A stretch of 64,000 nucleotides of DNA from CAZTVF01 sp964616985 (GCA_964616985.1 CAZTVF010000008.1:1-64000), one strand, 5' to 3'; positions 41,468-50,753 are shown, numbered from the stretch's first letter. Made by a program: numbers and translations. Notes: generated from the letters alone by a model not told the origin.

Positions 41468-41541
41468 TCTCCCGGGCGGCCTGTCCAGTTCTGTGACAGT
41501 CGACTTCCCGAACTTCCCGTTCCCCTTACAGGAGCTTTGCC

Positions 41542-42561
41542 ATGATCGTCATTATGAAACCCGGAGCCAGTGATACACAGGTGCAGCACGTGGTGGACCT
41601 GATTCGCGAGTACGGCCTGAAGGACCATGTCATCCGCGGCACGGACCGCACGGTGGTAGCCTGCATCGGCGACAAGCGATCGGTCGACAAGTCGGCCATC
41701 GAGAACGCCCCGATGGTCGAGCGGATCGTGCCCATCCTGGCGCCGTACAAGATGGCCTCGCGCGAGGTGAAGAAGTCCCGCAGCGAGATCGCCATCGGCC
41801 CCGCGGGTTTCACCCTCGGCGGGTCCAAGGTCGGCGTCATCGCCGGCCCCTGCTCCGTCGAAAGCCGCGACCAGATCCTCCGCACCGCCGATGCCGTCAA
41901 GGCCGCCGGCTGCGCGGGCCTCCGCGGCGGCGCGTTCAAGCCCCGCACCAGCCCCTATGCGTTCCAGGGCCTGGGCATCGAGGGCCTCAAGCTGCTGGCC
42001 GAGGCCCGCGAGAGAACCGGCCTGGCCATCTTCACCGAGGTCATCGGCCTCGAGCAGCTCGATGCCTGCGCCGAATACTCCGACGTGCTGCAGATCGGCG
42101 CCCGCAACATGCAGCACTACCCGCTGCTGGAGGCCGTCGGCAAGATCAACAAGCCCGTGCTGCTCAAGCGCGGCATGAGCGCCAAGCTCGACGAGTTCCT
42201 GCTGGCCGCCGAGTACATCATCAACGCCGGCAACCCCAACGTCATCCTGTGCGAGCGCGGCATCCGCACGTTCGAGGACTACGTCCGCAACACGCTGCCG
42301 CTGGCGGTGGTGCCCGAGCTGAACGAGCGGACGCACCTGCCCGTGGTGGTGGACCCCAGCCACGGCACCGGCCACGTGCACCTGGTGCCCGCGATGTGCC
42401 GCGCCGCCATCGCCGCCGGCGCCGACGGCCTGATCATCGAATGCCACCCCGACCCCGAGCGCGCCAGCTCCGACGGCGCCCAGTCCCTCACCCCCGCCGC
42501 CCTCATGGACATGATGCCCACGCTTCGCAAGATCGCCCAGGCGGTGGGCCGGGAGATGTGA
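41542..42561 (+). CDS. aroF: 3-deoxy-7-phosphoheptulonate (DAHP) synthase
   Basis: A 339-residue DAHP synthase of the Bacillus/Thermotoga class, which condenses phosphoenolpyruvate and erythrose 4-phosphate in the first step of the shikimate pathway. The N-terminal 70 residues (MIVIMKPGASDTQVQHVVDL) are the ferredoxin-like regulatory domain that mediates feedback in this class. The barrel shows VIAGPCSVES, LRGGAFKPRTSPYAFQG, QIGARNMQ, LLKRGM and VVVDPSHGTGH. AGGAG lies before the ATG. The leader frame upstream suggests additional control by aromatic amino acids. Confidence 0.95.
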   Translation: MIVIMKPGASDTQVQHVVDLIREYGLKDHVIRGTDRTVVACIGDKRSVDKSAIENAPMVERIVPILAPYKMASREVKKSRSEIAIGPAGFTLGGSKVGVIAGPCSVESRDQILRTADAVKAAGCAGLRGGAFKPRTSPYAFQGLGIEGLKLLAEARERTGLAIFTEVIGLEQLDACAEYSDVLQIGARNMQHYPLLEAVGKINKPVLLKRGMSAKLDEFLLAAEYIINAGNPNVILCERGIRTFEDYVRNTLPLAVVPELNERTHLPVVVDPSHGTGHVHLVPAMCRAAIAAGADGLIIECHPDPERASSDGAQSLTPAALMDMMPTLRKIAQAVGREM

Positions 42562-42743
42562 GGCAGGAAGGCAATAGGCAATAGGCGAAGAGCTTCGCAT
42601 CGGCGACGGCCCGGGCATCGCTCGCCTTTCGGCGCTGTTCGATCACGGCGGTGATCTAACTGGCGCCGAACGCGATCGACTCACTTCGCGCCGCTGACGC
42701 GACGCACTTCCTTTCGCCGATTGCCTTCTTTACAATCCCCCGC

Positions 42744-45269
42744 ATGGATCCAACTCCCAAGGGGCCCAGGCTCTATCGCATCCCGCTGGTGCCGATGGCG
42801 ATTGCGCTGGCGGCGGGTGTTATTGCGGGGCGGTACGTGCCCCTGCCCACGGGCCTGTGGGCGGTGGCGGCGGCCGCGGGCCTCGTGACGGCAATCGTCC
42901 TGTTCCGCCGCACACACTTGCACATCGCTGCATGTCTGTGCGCGCTGACGGCGGCTGCCGGCCTGGGCGCGGTGCACGTGCGGGTGGCCTACTTCTCGCT
43001 GCCCGAAAATCACATCGTCACCTTCACCGCCCCCGCGCGGACGCTGGCCACGCTTCGCGGCCGCATCATCACCGCGCCGCTCATCTTCGAGGCCGTGCCC
43101 TCCGCGACGCCCTCCTACCCGCGCCCGCCGCAGACCAGCTTCATCCTCGCCGCCGACCGCCTGGGCGACGAGCCCAACGCCGCCGCCGTCACCGGCATGG
43201 TCCGCGTCACGGTCGAGGAGGCCGACGCGCGGCTCGCCGCCGGCCAGCAGATCGAAATCCTCTGCTGGGTCGGCCGCTTCCGCCCACCCGCCAACCCCGG
43301 CGAGCACGACTGGGCCGCCGCCGCTCGCGACAACGACATCCTGGTCTGGGCCAAGGCGCCCGCCGCCTCCGCCGTCACCGTGCTGGCCGGCGACAGGCCG
43401 CCCTGGCACCAGCGCCTGCTGTGGCACATGCAGGCGGCCGCCATGGAGCATCTCGGCTCCGGCGACGACGACGTGCAGTCCACCCGCCTCCTGCAGGCCC
43501 TCATCGTCGGCCAGCGACACCCCGCCCTCCGCAAGCTCAACGAGCTCATGATGCAGGGCGGCATCGCGCACTACCTCAGCATCTCCGGCTCGCACCTGGC
43601 CGTGTTCCTCAGCTTCGCCTACCTGCTGTGCCGCCTGCTGTCGCTCTCGCAGCGCCAGTCCGCCCTGGCCGTCCTCGTCGTCCTCGGCGCCTACATCGCC
43701 CTGGCCGAAGCCAACGCGCCCCTGCTGCGATCGGCGATCATGGCCGCGGCGCTCTGCCTGGCCGCCATCTCGCGCCGCCAGTACAGCAGCCTCAACGCGA
43801 TGGCCGCGGCGATGATTCTCCTGCTCGCCATCGATCCCATGGATCTCTTCTCCGCCGGCTTTCAGCTGAGCTTCGGCATCGTCGCGGGCCTGGTGCTGCT
43901 GCAGGAACCGGTGAAGCGCCTGCTGTTCGGCCGCTACCTCCGCCACCAGGGCCTCATGGTCTATCGCCAGGGCGGGCGCGTGCGCCGCTGGGTGGCACAC
44001 ACGCTGACGAGCTGGCTCATCGCGGGCGTCACCATGTCCGTCGCGGCCTCGATCGTCTCCACGCCGCTGGCGGCCTACCACTTCGGCCTGTTCAGCCCGT
44101 ACGGCGTGCTGCTGACGTTCCTGCTGGCGCTGCCGATGACGGGCGTACTCGTGCCGGGCTATGTCGCGCTGGCCCTGGCGCCCCTGGCGCCCAACCTTTC
44201 CGACGCGTTCGGCCGCCTGGCCACCACCGCCACCGCGGGCCTGGGCTGGCTGATCGCGCAGTCCGCGCGCCTGCCGGGCCTGTGCATCGAGCTCCGCCCC
44301 GTCGGCGTCCTGTGGACGGTCGGCTGCTACCTCGTGCTGGCGGCCTGGCTGTGGAGAAGGCGCCTGCCGGGCGGAACGCTCCTTGCCGGGGCGGGGGCGG
44401 CGCTCGTAATCGCCGGCACGGTGTGGACGCAGCTGCCCGCGACGCCGCCGCCGGCGGCCCAGCTGCACCTGCTGTCGGTGGGCGACGGCCAGTGCGCGGT
44501 CCTGCAATGCCCCACCGGGCCGGTGCATCTTTTCGACGCCGGCACGCGCAGCACGCTGGACGTGTGGCAGGAGGCGCTCAAGCCGTTCCTCCGCGCCCGC
44601 TCGCTGCCGGCCCCCGCCAGCGCCTTCATCTCGCATGCCAACACCGACCACTACAGCGCCGTCGCCGACATGGTCCGCGAAGGACGGCTCAAACGCGTGT
44701 ACCTCAATGAATATTTCTCGCTCGATCCGAACCTCGCCAAGATCGACTCCGTCGCCGCGGCCTTCCTGGAACTGCTCGACCGCCAGCGCGTCGAGGTGAT
44801 CCGCATCGCCGCGGGCGACACCGTCGATCTCGACCCCCGCACCCGCGTGGAAGTGCTCTGGCCGCCGCGAGGCCCCAGGGCCGGCCTCACCGTGAACGAC
44901 ACCTCGCTGGTGCTCCGCGTCACGTGCGACGGCCGCAGCGTCATCATCCCCGGCGACGTTGCCGCCGTCGGCGAGGCCGCCCTTTCGCAGGCGCCCGTCC
45001 CACGCGCCGACGCGCTGGTGCTGCCGCATCATGGCGGCTGGACCGATTCGCTCCCCGCCTTCGTCGCCGCGGTCGCGCCGAAGTTCTGCCTCGTCAGCCG
45101 CTCGCGCGACCTCCAGCCGCCCGCCCGCGGCAAGGACGCCGCCGAGCCGTTCTATTCCCGCCTGCAGTCGCAGGCCGGCTATCGCTGCACCGCCCACGAC
45201 GGCTGGATCGAGCTCACCTTCGGCCGCGGCGAACTCTCCATCCGCACCTCTCGCGATCGTAAGCACTAG
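42744..45269 (+). CDS. comEC: ComEC/Rec2-family DNA uptake channel
   Basis: An 841-residue integral membrane protein. The N-terminus has two membrane helices and a soluble OB-like part (about residues 80-215). The competence domain follows with HYLSISGSHLAVFLSF near 275 and eight or so further helices. The C-terminal third is a metallo-beta-lactamase-like domain with SVGDGQCAVL, SHANTDHYS, NDTSLVLRV and LPHHGG. The second motif has Ala-Asn where HxHxDH members have two His, so its metal site is altered. ComEC moves single-stranded DNA across the inner membrane. No comEA or other competence gene is near. The start at 42744 is the first ATG of the frame. Confidence 0.88.
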   Translation: MDPTPKGPRLYRIPLVPMAIALAAGVIAGRYVPLPTGLWAVAAAAGLVTAIVLFRRTHLHIAACLCALTAAAGLGAVHVRVAYFSLPENHIVTFTAPARTLATLRGRIITAPLIFEAVPSATPSYPRPPQTSFILAADRLGDEPNAAAVTGMVRVTVEEADARLAAGQQIEILCWVGRFRPPANPGEHDWAAAARDNDILVWAKAPAASAVTVLAGDRPPWHQRLLWHMQAAAMEHLGSGDDDVQSTRLLQALIVGQRHPALRKLNELMMQGGIAHYLSISGSHLAVFLSFAYLLCRLLSLSQRQSALAVLVVLGAYIALAEANAPLLRSAIMAAALCLAAISRRQYSSLNAMAAAMILLLAIDPMDLFSAGFQLSFGIVAGLVLLQEPVKRLLFGRYLRHQGLMVYRQGGRVRRWVAHTLTSWLIAGVTMSVAASIVSTPLAAYHFGLFSPYGVLLTFLLALPMTGVLVPGYVALALAPLAPNLSDAFGRLATTATAGLGWLIAQSARLPGLCIELRPVGVLWTVGCYLVLAAWLWRRRLPGGTLLAGAGAALVIAGTVWTQLPATPPPAAQLHLLSVGDGQCAVLQCPTGPVHLFDAGTRSTLDVWQEALKPFLRARSLPAPASAFISHANTDHYSAVADMVREGRLKRVYLNEYFSLDPNLAKIDSVAAAFLELLDRQRVEVIRIAAGDTVDLDPRTRVEVLWPPRGPRAGLTVNDTSLVLRVTCDGRSVIIPGDVAAVGEAALSQAPVPRADALVLPHHGGWTDSLPAFVAAVAPKFCLVSRSRDLQPPARGKDAAEPFYSRLQSQAGYRCTAHDGWIELTFGRGELSIRTSRDRKH

Positions 45270-45292
45270 TCTTCATTGTCATGTTGCCCTCT

Positions 45293-45486
45293 CGGTGCCA
45301 CCCCCAAACTTGTTTGGGGGTGCGAACAACCACCGACTCCCCAGGTGTCATCGCCCCCCGCTGCTTCTGGAATTCCTCTGTGTTCTCTGCGCCTCTGTGG
45401 GAAGTCTTCCCGGATCGCCATGCACGGCCAGACGATTGGACTCGGTGCCGCCTACTCACCCCCAAACAAGTTTGGGGGTGGCACCG
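45293..45486. repeat. REPIN-like inverted pair with nested CTCTGTGTTCTCTG unit
   Basis: Palindrome cores at 45299-45322 and 45457-45480 face each other. Between them, at 45364-45400, lies a copy of the CTCTGTGTTCTCTG repeat. The pair fills most of the 319 bases between comEC and the URO-D-like gene; nothing else is seen there. Confidence 0.85.
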
Positions 45487-45588
45487 AGCACGGCAGCACC
45501 AGCCGGTCACCGAAACCCGGCGCGCCATTGACACCGCCGCGGGGAAACGTCACGATGCCCTGGGCATTGAATACCCAAGGAGAAGTCG

Positions 45589-46758
45589 ATGTATCGTCCT
45601 GATTACGTCTATCCCGACAACGCAGCCAAGCAGGCCCTGTTCGATGCCAAGGTCAAGCCGCGCGTCCTGTGTCGCTGGGGCGGCAACAGCCGCGTGGTCG
45701 TGCTCGACCCGGCCCTGAATCCCGAGGGCTACACCTACGAGCAGATGCTCAACGATCCGACCGTGCCGCCGATCATGCAGTCGCGGTTCGACGAGTACTG
45801 GAACACCACCGTCGCCAGGACGTGCGACATGATCGAGAGGCTGCCCGACGAGTGGGGCCTTTCCGTCGAGTATCACAACACGTACGACCCCGCGTACTTC
45901 GGCGGCAAGGTTCACTACCTCGACGGCCAGGTGCCCACCTGCCACCCGTTCCTCACCCTCGACGACGTGGACGAGTTCATGCGGCAGGATTATTCCAAGC
46001 CGCTGGAGAACCCGTACATCAAGGATCGCCTCCGCTTCCGCGATGAACTCATCAAGGCGTCGGCGGACTTCAAATACCTCGGGCGCAAGGGCAAGGTGCT
46101 TCACTTCACGCTGGGGTTCGACGGCCCGCTGACGGTGGCGTACATGCTGTTCGGCGAGGACATCTTCATGCTGCTGGCGGCCGAACCGGAAAAGGCGAAG
46201 AAGCTGATGATGTTCATCACCCAGGCCGCCATCGTCCGCAACGAGGCACTGAACGAATTGGCCGGGCGGCCGAAGATCGCCTCCGACGGCGGGCTGGCCG
46301 ACGACGCGATCCAGCTCATCAGCACGAAGATGTACGAAGATTTGATCCTGCCATCGCACGAGTTCTGGTACGCGCACGGATCCAAGGCGGCCGCCGGCAG
46401 CGGCAGCCGCGGCATGCACTGCTGCGGCGACGGCACGCGGCATTTCAAGACGATCGCCGAGAAGCTCGGCCTGTCGTACTTCGACACGGGCTTTCCCGTC
46501 GACTTCGGTTGGCTGCGCAGCCAGCTGGGCGAGGGCGTCCACATCTCCGGCGGGCCGCCGATCCACATGTTCACCGGCAGCCGCCCCGAGCAGCTGTTCG
46601 ACTACACCCGCGACCTGCTTCAATCGGGCATCCTCGCCGGCCGCCGCTTCGGCCTCCGCGAAGGCAACAACATGCCCCCGCAGGTGCCGCTGGAGAACAT
46701 GCGCGCCGTCTACCAGGCCTGCCTGGAGTACGGGTGGTTCGAGGGCAAGAACGCGTAG
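45589..46758 (+). CDS. Uroporphyrinogen decarboxylase-like protein
   Basis: A 389-residue member of the URO-D/MtaA/CmuA superfamily. The barrel features seen are HFTLGFDGPLTVAYMLFG, MFITQAAIVRNE, IASDGGLADDAIQLIS and YEDLILPSHEFWY, typical of the C-terminal half, and GMHCCGDGTRHF, which may supply metal-binding His and Cys residues as in methyltransferase members. True haem-pathway HemE has a different N-terminus, so a corrinoid-dependent methyltransferase or an unknown role is more likely. AAGGAG lies before the ATG. A distant relative is at 61355. Confidence 0.75.
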   Translation: MYRPDYVYPDNAAKQALFDAKVKPRVLCRWGGNSRVVVLDPALNPEGYTYEQMLNDPTVPPIMQSRFDEYWNTTVARTCDMIERLPDEWGLSVEYHNTYDPAYFGGKVHYLDGQVPTCHPFLTLDDVDEFMRQDYSKPLENPYIKDRLRFRDELIKASADFKYLGRKGKVLHFTLGFDGPLTVAYMLFGEDIFMLLAAEPEKAKKLMMFITQAAIVRNEALNELAGRPKIASDGGLADDAIQLISTKMYEDLILPSHEFWYAHGSKAAAGSGSRGMHCCGDGTRHFKTIAEKLGLSYFDTGFPVDFGWLRSQLGEGVHISGGPPIHMFTGSRPEQLFDYTRDLLQSGILAGRRFGLREGNNMPPQVPLENMRAVYQACLEYGWFEGKNA

Positions 46759-46809
46759 AGCCGAAGCCGAAGAGCGCCGAGCCACAGATTCCGTTGTGAT
46801 GATGAACTA

Positions 46810-48213
46810 CTAGACCACCAGCGGCGTGCCGGGGCCGGCGGCGTTCTTGACGGCGTCGGCGGCGGCGGTGTGCGTGGCGGGGTCCATCATCTCGGGCATC
46901 AGGGCATCGCCCTTGACCTGGTCGGCCAGCGCCTTGGCCGTGGCCATCAGCATCTCCATCGTGATCACCGAGGCCCGGCAATCGAGCGAGCCGCGGAACA
47001 TGCCGGGATAGGCCAGGGCGTTGTTCATCATGCGGCCGTCGGCGGCGACGGAGGCCCCGGCCTCGTACGCGTCCGTCACGGAGATCTCGCTGACCGGGTT
47101 GGCCAGCGCGAAGATGATCGGGTCCTTCGCCATCGACAGCACCATCTCCTTGGAGACGATGTTGGCCTGGCTGACGCCGATGAACAGGTCGCGGCCCTTC
47201 ATGACTTCGCTCAGCGTGCCCTTGGCGCCTTCCTTGTTCGTCCGCGCGGCCAGGGCTTCCTTCTCGCTGTTCATGCCCTGCTGGCGGCCGCGATAGATCG
47301 CGCCCGTGCGGTCCACCAGGACCACGTCGGCGATGCCCGCGCGGTAGAGCACGTCGGCGATGGCCGTGCCGGCCGCCCCGGCGCCGCTCATCACGCAGCG
47401 GAGGTTGCCGATCTTCTTGCCCGTCTTTTTCAGCGCGCTGTACAGGCCCGCCAGCACCACGGTGGCCGTGCCGTGCTGGTCGTCGTGCATCACCGGGATG
47501 GGCAGGCGCTTGTCGAGCTCGCGAGTGATCTTGAAGCACTCGGGGGCGGCGACGTCCTCAACCTGGATCGCCCCGAAGCCGCACGCGAGCTTCTCCATCA
47601 CGTTGATGAACTCGTCGGCGTCGTGCGTGTCGATCAGCACGGGCTCGGCCGAGATCTTCGCGAATTCCCAGAAGATCGCGCTCTTGCCTTCCATGACGGG
47701 CAGGCCGGCGAGGCAGCCGATGTCGCCTAGGCCCAGGATGGCCGTGCCGTTGGTGCAGATGGCGACCTTGTTGGCGATGTTGGTGTAATCGCGGGCGAGG
47801 GCGGGTGTGGCTTCGATGGCCTTGCACACGCGGGCCACGCCCGGCGTGTAGACGATGCGGAGGTCGGTGTTGGAGCGGATGGGCGTGCGGCTGCGCATCT
47901 CGCACGCGCCGCCGCGATGGCTTTCCATGGCCATGTCCAGCACGTGCACGATCTGGACGCCCGCGATGGCGGCCACGGCCGAGCGGATCTTGCCCATGAG
48001 GTCGTCGCTGGACAGCAGCGTGAAGTCGTAGACGATGCTGCCGGCCTCGTCGGCCTCGGCCAGCGTGATCTGCTGGACCTTGGAGGTGGTCTCCGTCGCC
48101 GCGGCGACGATCTTGGCCACGGCGGCGTCGAGCGCCTTGGGCTCGATCTTGACGCGGAGCGCGAACACGACGGTCCTGCCGAAACGATCCTGCAGCGCCT
48201 GCAACGATGCCAT
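46810..48213 (-). CDS. NAD(P)-dependent malic enzyme with ACT domain
   Basis: A 467-residue oxaloacetate-decarboxylating malate dehydrogenase. The first 85 residues form an ACT domain (VVFALRVKIEPKALDAAVA), a likely allosteric site. The catalytic part has LRIVYTPGVARVC (Tyr), VAICTNGTAILGLGDIG with the adjacent Lys, metal-binding VMHDDQHGTA and the Rossmann motif CVMSGAGAAGTAIA. It converts malate to pyruvate and CO2. AGGAGA lies before the ATG at 48213. It is divergent from the acyltransferase-like gene. No phosphotransacetylase domain is fused. Confidence 0.92.
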   Translation of the reverse strand: MASLQALQDRFGRTVVFALRVKIEPKALDAAVAKIVAAATETTSKVQQITLAEADEAGSIVYDFTLLSSDDLMGKIRSAVAAIAGVQIVHVLDMAMESHRGGACEMRSRTPIRSNTDLRIVYTPGVARVCKAIEATPALARDYTNIANKVAICTNGTAILGLGDIGCLAGLPVMEGKSAIFWEFAKISAEPVLIDTHDADEFINVMEKLACGFGAIQVEDVAAPECFKITRELDKRLPIPVMHDDQHGTATVVLAGLYSALKKTGKKIGNLRCVMSGAGAAGTAIADVLYRAGIADVVLVDRTGAIYRGRQQGMNSEKEALAARTNKEGAKGTLSEVMKGRDLFIGVSQANIVSKEMVLSMAKDPIIFALANPVSEISVTDAYEAGASVAADGRMMNNALAYPGMFRGSLDCRASVITMEMLMATAKALADQVKGDALMPEMMDPATHTAAADAVKNAAGPGTPLVV

Positions 48214-48244
48214 CTGACTTCTCCTGTAAGGGTGAAGGGGGGAT

Positions 48245-48250
48245 TATAAT
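48245..48250 (+). promoter_or_regulatory. TATAAT overlapping the acyltransferase start
   Basis: A perfect -10 hexamer lies 7 bases before the ATG at 48258 and overlaps the ATG at 48249. A good -35 is not seen. If it is used, translation must start at 48258 on a leaderless message. Confidence 0.35.
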
Positions 48251-49478
48251 GCAGGTCATGAACGATCACCAGACGCTGTTTGACGCGATGAAGATGACGC
48301 CCGACGTGACGGTGCTGCAGGCGTGGGCGACGGCGAAGACACTGCCGATGCCGCCGGCCCAGCAGTGGCTGGCGCCCCAGCGCCTGGCGGCCGCGTGTCG
48401 CATGCTGAAGTTCGCCGATGAGACGGCTGCTGCGTGCCTGCGGTGCGCGGCGTGGGTCGCGGCGAACGACGCGGCAGTGCGCTTTGCCTGGCTGGCGCGG
48501 TGCAGGCTGTTTCCCATCGCCCACCAGCACGCATGCGCGAGGGCACACTGGCCTGTCGTGCCGGCTGAACTGGGCGAGGAGGCGGGCCTGCTGTACGCGG
48601 TGGTGCTGCTGTCGGGCCTGGAGGACACGCTGGCGGCCAACCGTGCCCGCGGCGTCGCCGACGCGATCACCATCGAGACGCTGGACGACCTGGAGCTCTG
48701 GACGCTGGAGAAGCGGCGTGCGTGCGGCCGCTGGGGCTTCGACAACATCAGCTGGCTCGCCGGGCACTTCAGCGGGAAGCTTTTTCGCCTGGGCCGGCTG
48801 CAGTTTGAGCCCAGCCTGTTCGAGCTCGACTTCACCGTTTACCGCGACACCCTGGACGGGCACGTGATGGCCCTGGCCAACGACGGCGGGCGGTTCCGCA
48901 CGGACGGCCAGTTCGATGGGGCCGACGGCGTCAACTCGGCCAGCGTGTGGACGGCGACGCTGCGCGAGGTGGGCGACGCGGTGATCGGGCACCCGCTTTC
49001 GCCGCGCGGCAACGTGCTGCGCCAGGCGGTGACGCTGCAGACCGGCCGCTGGCAGCGGCAGTGCGGCAAAGGTGACGCGGCGTTGTTCGTGCACATCCCG
49101 GCGGGCTGGCGTTGCGGCCCGCTCGACGCCGCCGCCGTCGAGCAGTCGCTGGGGCAGGCGGAGGAATTCTTCCCCCGCCACTTCGCCGAGCACACCTACC
49201 GCGCAATGATGACGGTGACGTGGCTGCTCGATGGGCAGTTGGCCGAGCACCTGTCGCCCGAAAGCAACATCGTAAAGTTCCAGACGTTTTTCCAACTCGC
49301 CCCCGTCGCCGGCGCCAGCGACCGCCAGACGATCGAGCGCGCCTTCGGTCGCGATTTCCCCGGCTGGGAGGCCGCGCCGCAGGACACGGCCTTGCGGCGG
49401 GCGCTGGTGGCACACGTCCGCGCGGGCGGGCGCTGGCGCAACGGCGGCGGGTTTCGTCTTCGCCGTGCGCCCGCCTGA
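48249..49478 (+). CDS. Acyltransferase-domain protein (GNAT-like)
   Basis: A 409-residue protein. The first 130 residues are helical. The rest resembles the paired GNAT-type acyltransferase proteins common in Firmicutes and planctomycetes: FSGKLFRLGRLQFE, FVHIPAGWRCGPLDAAAVEQSL, the EEFFPRHFAEHTYRAMM stretch and SPESNIVKFQTFF. The acyl acceptor is unknown. The start could be 48249 (AAGGGGGG upstream) or 48258 (if the TATAAT at 48245 is the -10). It is divergent from malic enzyme and monocistronic. Confidence 0.7.
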   Translation: MQVMNDHQTLFDAMKMTPDVTVLQAWATAKTLPMPPAQQWLAPQRLAAACRMLKFADETAAACLRCAAWVAANDAAVRFAWLARCRLFPIAHQHACARAHWPVVPAELGEEAGLLYAVVLLSGLEDTLAANRARGVADAITIETLDDLELWTLEKRRACGRWGFDNISWLAGHFSGKLFRLGRLQFEPSLFELDFTVYRDTLDGHVMALANDGGRFRTDGQFDGADGVNSASVWTATLREVGDAVIGHPLSPRGNVLRQAVTLQTGRWQRQCGKGDAALFVHIPAGWRCGPLDAAAVEQSLGQAEEFFPRHFAEHTYRAMMTVTWLLDGQLAEHLSPESNIVKFQTFFQLAPVAGASDRQTIERAFGRDFPGWEAAPQDTALRRALVAHVRAGGRWRNGGGFRLRRAPA

Positions 49479-49502
49479 TGCTATTCCCCTCCTATGATGG
49501 TT

Positions 49503-49652
49503 GAAGTAGTTCATCGCAACCAAACATGCGAGTACGTCTGGCGGCGGCTTGCCGTTCGGCGCTGTCAGATATGGGCGACACCGGGGCTTCTACAGCGCCG
49601 AACGGGCAAGCCGCCGTCAGAGCCTTACTCCAGTTCAACCGTGGACGACTAT
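49503..49652. mobile_element. MITE-like element, copy 2 with inverted core
   Basis: The left flank (from AGTAGTTCATCGCAACCAAA) aligns directly with copy 1 at 24341, as does the right flank. The arms GGCGGCTTGCCGTTCGGCGC and its inverse bound a core (about 49566-49591) that matches copy 1 only as its inverse complement. Confidence 0.8.
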
Positions 49653-49708
49653 GGGCAACTGCGAAAGATGAGCAGCAGGCAGACCCCGTAGGCAAGAAAG
49701 GGAATCGC

Positions 49709-50689
49709 GTGAACCGTAGACGCCCCAGCGCCAGTTGGATCGCCTGTGCCGCGCTGCTGCTTCTCGGCGGCTGCCAGGAGCGGACCGTGTGCACGATCCG
49801 CGGCGTGACGGCGGCCGAGGCGGGGGCCGCCATCGCCGAAAGCGGCGACAAGATGGCCGCCCGCACGCTGCTGGCCACCTTCATGCAGGAGGTGTGGGAC
49901 GCGGGCTTCAAGGCTCGCCTGGCCTCGGGACAGGGCGGCCAGACGCGGTGGCACGTGGAGCATTTCCTGTCCTCCACCGAGGGTATCGACGACGTCATCC
50001 TTCGCGGCGACGCCAATGGCTGCCGCGTCGAGATTGGCAGCCAGGTCAAGGACAACGTCCTGCTGCCGGCGCCGTTCTACCATCGTGACGTCCTCCGCGA
50101 GAGGTCGATTCTGCTGTGGGCGTACTGGCAGCTGAAAGAGAAGATCCCCCATGCCGCGGCCTACAGCAGCGACCCATGGCGCCCCAGCGACCCGCCGAGA
50201 ATCGAGCTGCGCGAGGGCGCGCTGTGGGCGGCGGCGCGGGACCTTCCGCTGGAGGCGGCGGTGGCGTACCTGGTTGCCAGCGGATTCAAGATCGAGTCGC
50301 GTTCGGCCGCCGGCGACCGAATTGAGCTTCAAGGCCGCTTCACCGAGCGCGATCCCTTCGGCGTGCACTTCCGCACCGGGACGTTCGGAAAGATCGAGTC
50401 GGTCGAGCTCTGGGAGAAGGCGGTCATCAAGAAACGCGGCGACACGGTGGTCATCGGCCTGTGGGTGCAGGGCACCGGCAGCGTCAGCCGTGAAGTCTCC
50501 GTGGCCAGGGCCGACAGGATCGTGATCAGTTCCGCCGACAACCAGACGGTCCTCCGCGAGATGCTCTTCCGCCTGGGCCTGCAATACAACATGGTGCCGC
50601 TTTCTCCCGAGCCGTTCGCCGAGAACATCACCCCGCCCACGGCGCCCACGCAGCCTGCGACCGCCCCGGCGACGACGCCTGTGGAGTGA
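49709..50689 (+). CDS. Hypothetical lipoprotein
   Basis: A 326-residue predicted lipoprotein. The start is GTG at 49709, chosen because AAGAAAGGGAA lies just before it and because it is followed by an Arg-rich n-region, a hydrophobic core (ASWIACAALLLL) and the lipobox LGGC. The mature part has a domain pattern of alternating strands (VRERSILLWAYWQLKEK, KIESVELWEKAVIKKRGD) and a Pro/Thr/Ala-rich tail. No family was recognised. The MITE-like copy lies immediately upstream and may hold or replace its promoter. Confidence 0.7.
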   Translation: MNRRRPSASWIACAALLLLGGCQERTVCTIRGVTAAEAGAAIAESGDKMAARTLLATFMQEVWDAGFKARLASGQGGQTRWHVEHFLSSTEGIDDVILRGDANGCRVEIGSQVKDNVLLPAPFYHRDVLRERSILLWAYWQLKEKIPHAAAYSSDPWRPSDPPRIELREGALWAAARDLPLEAAVAYLVASGFKIESRSAAGDRIELQGRFTERDPFGVHFRTGTFGKIESVELWEKAVIKKRGDTVVIGLWVQGTGSVSREVSVARADRIVISSADNQTVLREMLFRLGLQYNMVPLSPEPFAENITPPTAPTQPATAPATTPVE

Positions 50690-50753
50690 TCGGCATTCTG
50701 CCGGGGCGCTGGTGATGGTGCTGTAGGCCGTGGGCCTAAGTCAGTCTACGAGC

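Noticed and set aside
41343..41573. 76-codon open frame ahead of DAHP synthase starting GTG at 41343
   Set aside because: It overlaps the DAHP synthase start in another frame and has no Shine-Dalgarno sequence; the 44-codon leader frame from 41333 explains the region better.
42562..42743. Third copy of the MITE-like element before comEC
   Set aside because: TTCGGCGCTGTTCG and GGCGCCGAACG are similar to the arms, but flanks and core do not align, so it is at most a distant relic.
42681..45266. 861-codon open frame opposite comEC
   Set aside because: It is a mirror frame of a high-GC gene; composition is Arg/Gly/Gln/His-rich with no domain, while the plus strand carries clear ComEC motifs.
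46790..46812. GAACTACTAG as a MITE end next to the malic enzyme stop
   Set aside because: Only ten bases resemble the end of the element at 24341; no arms or core are present.
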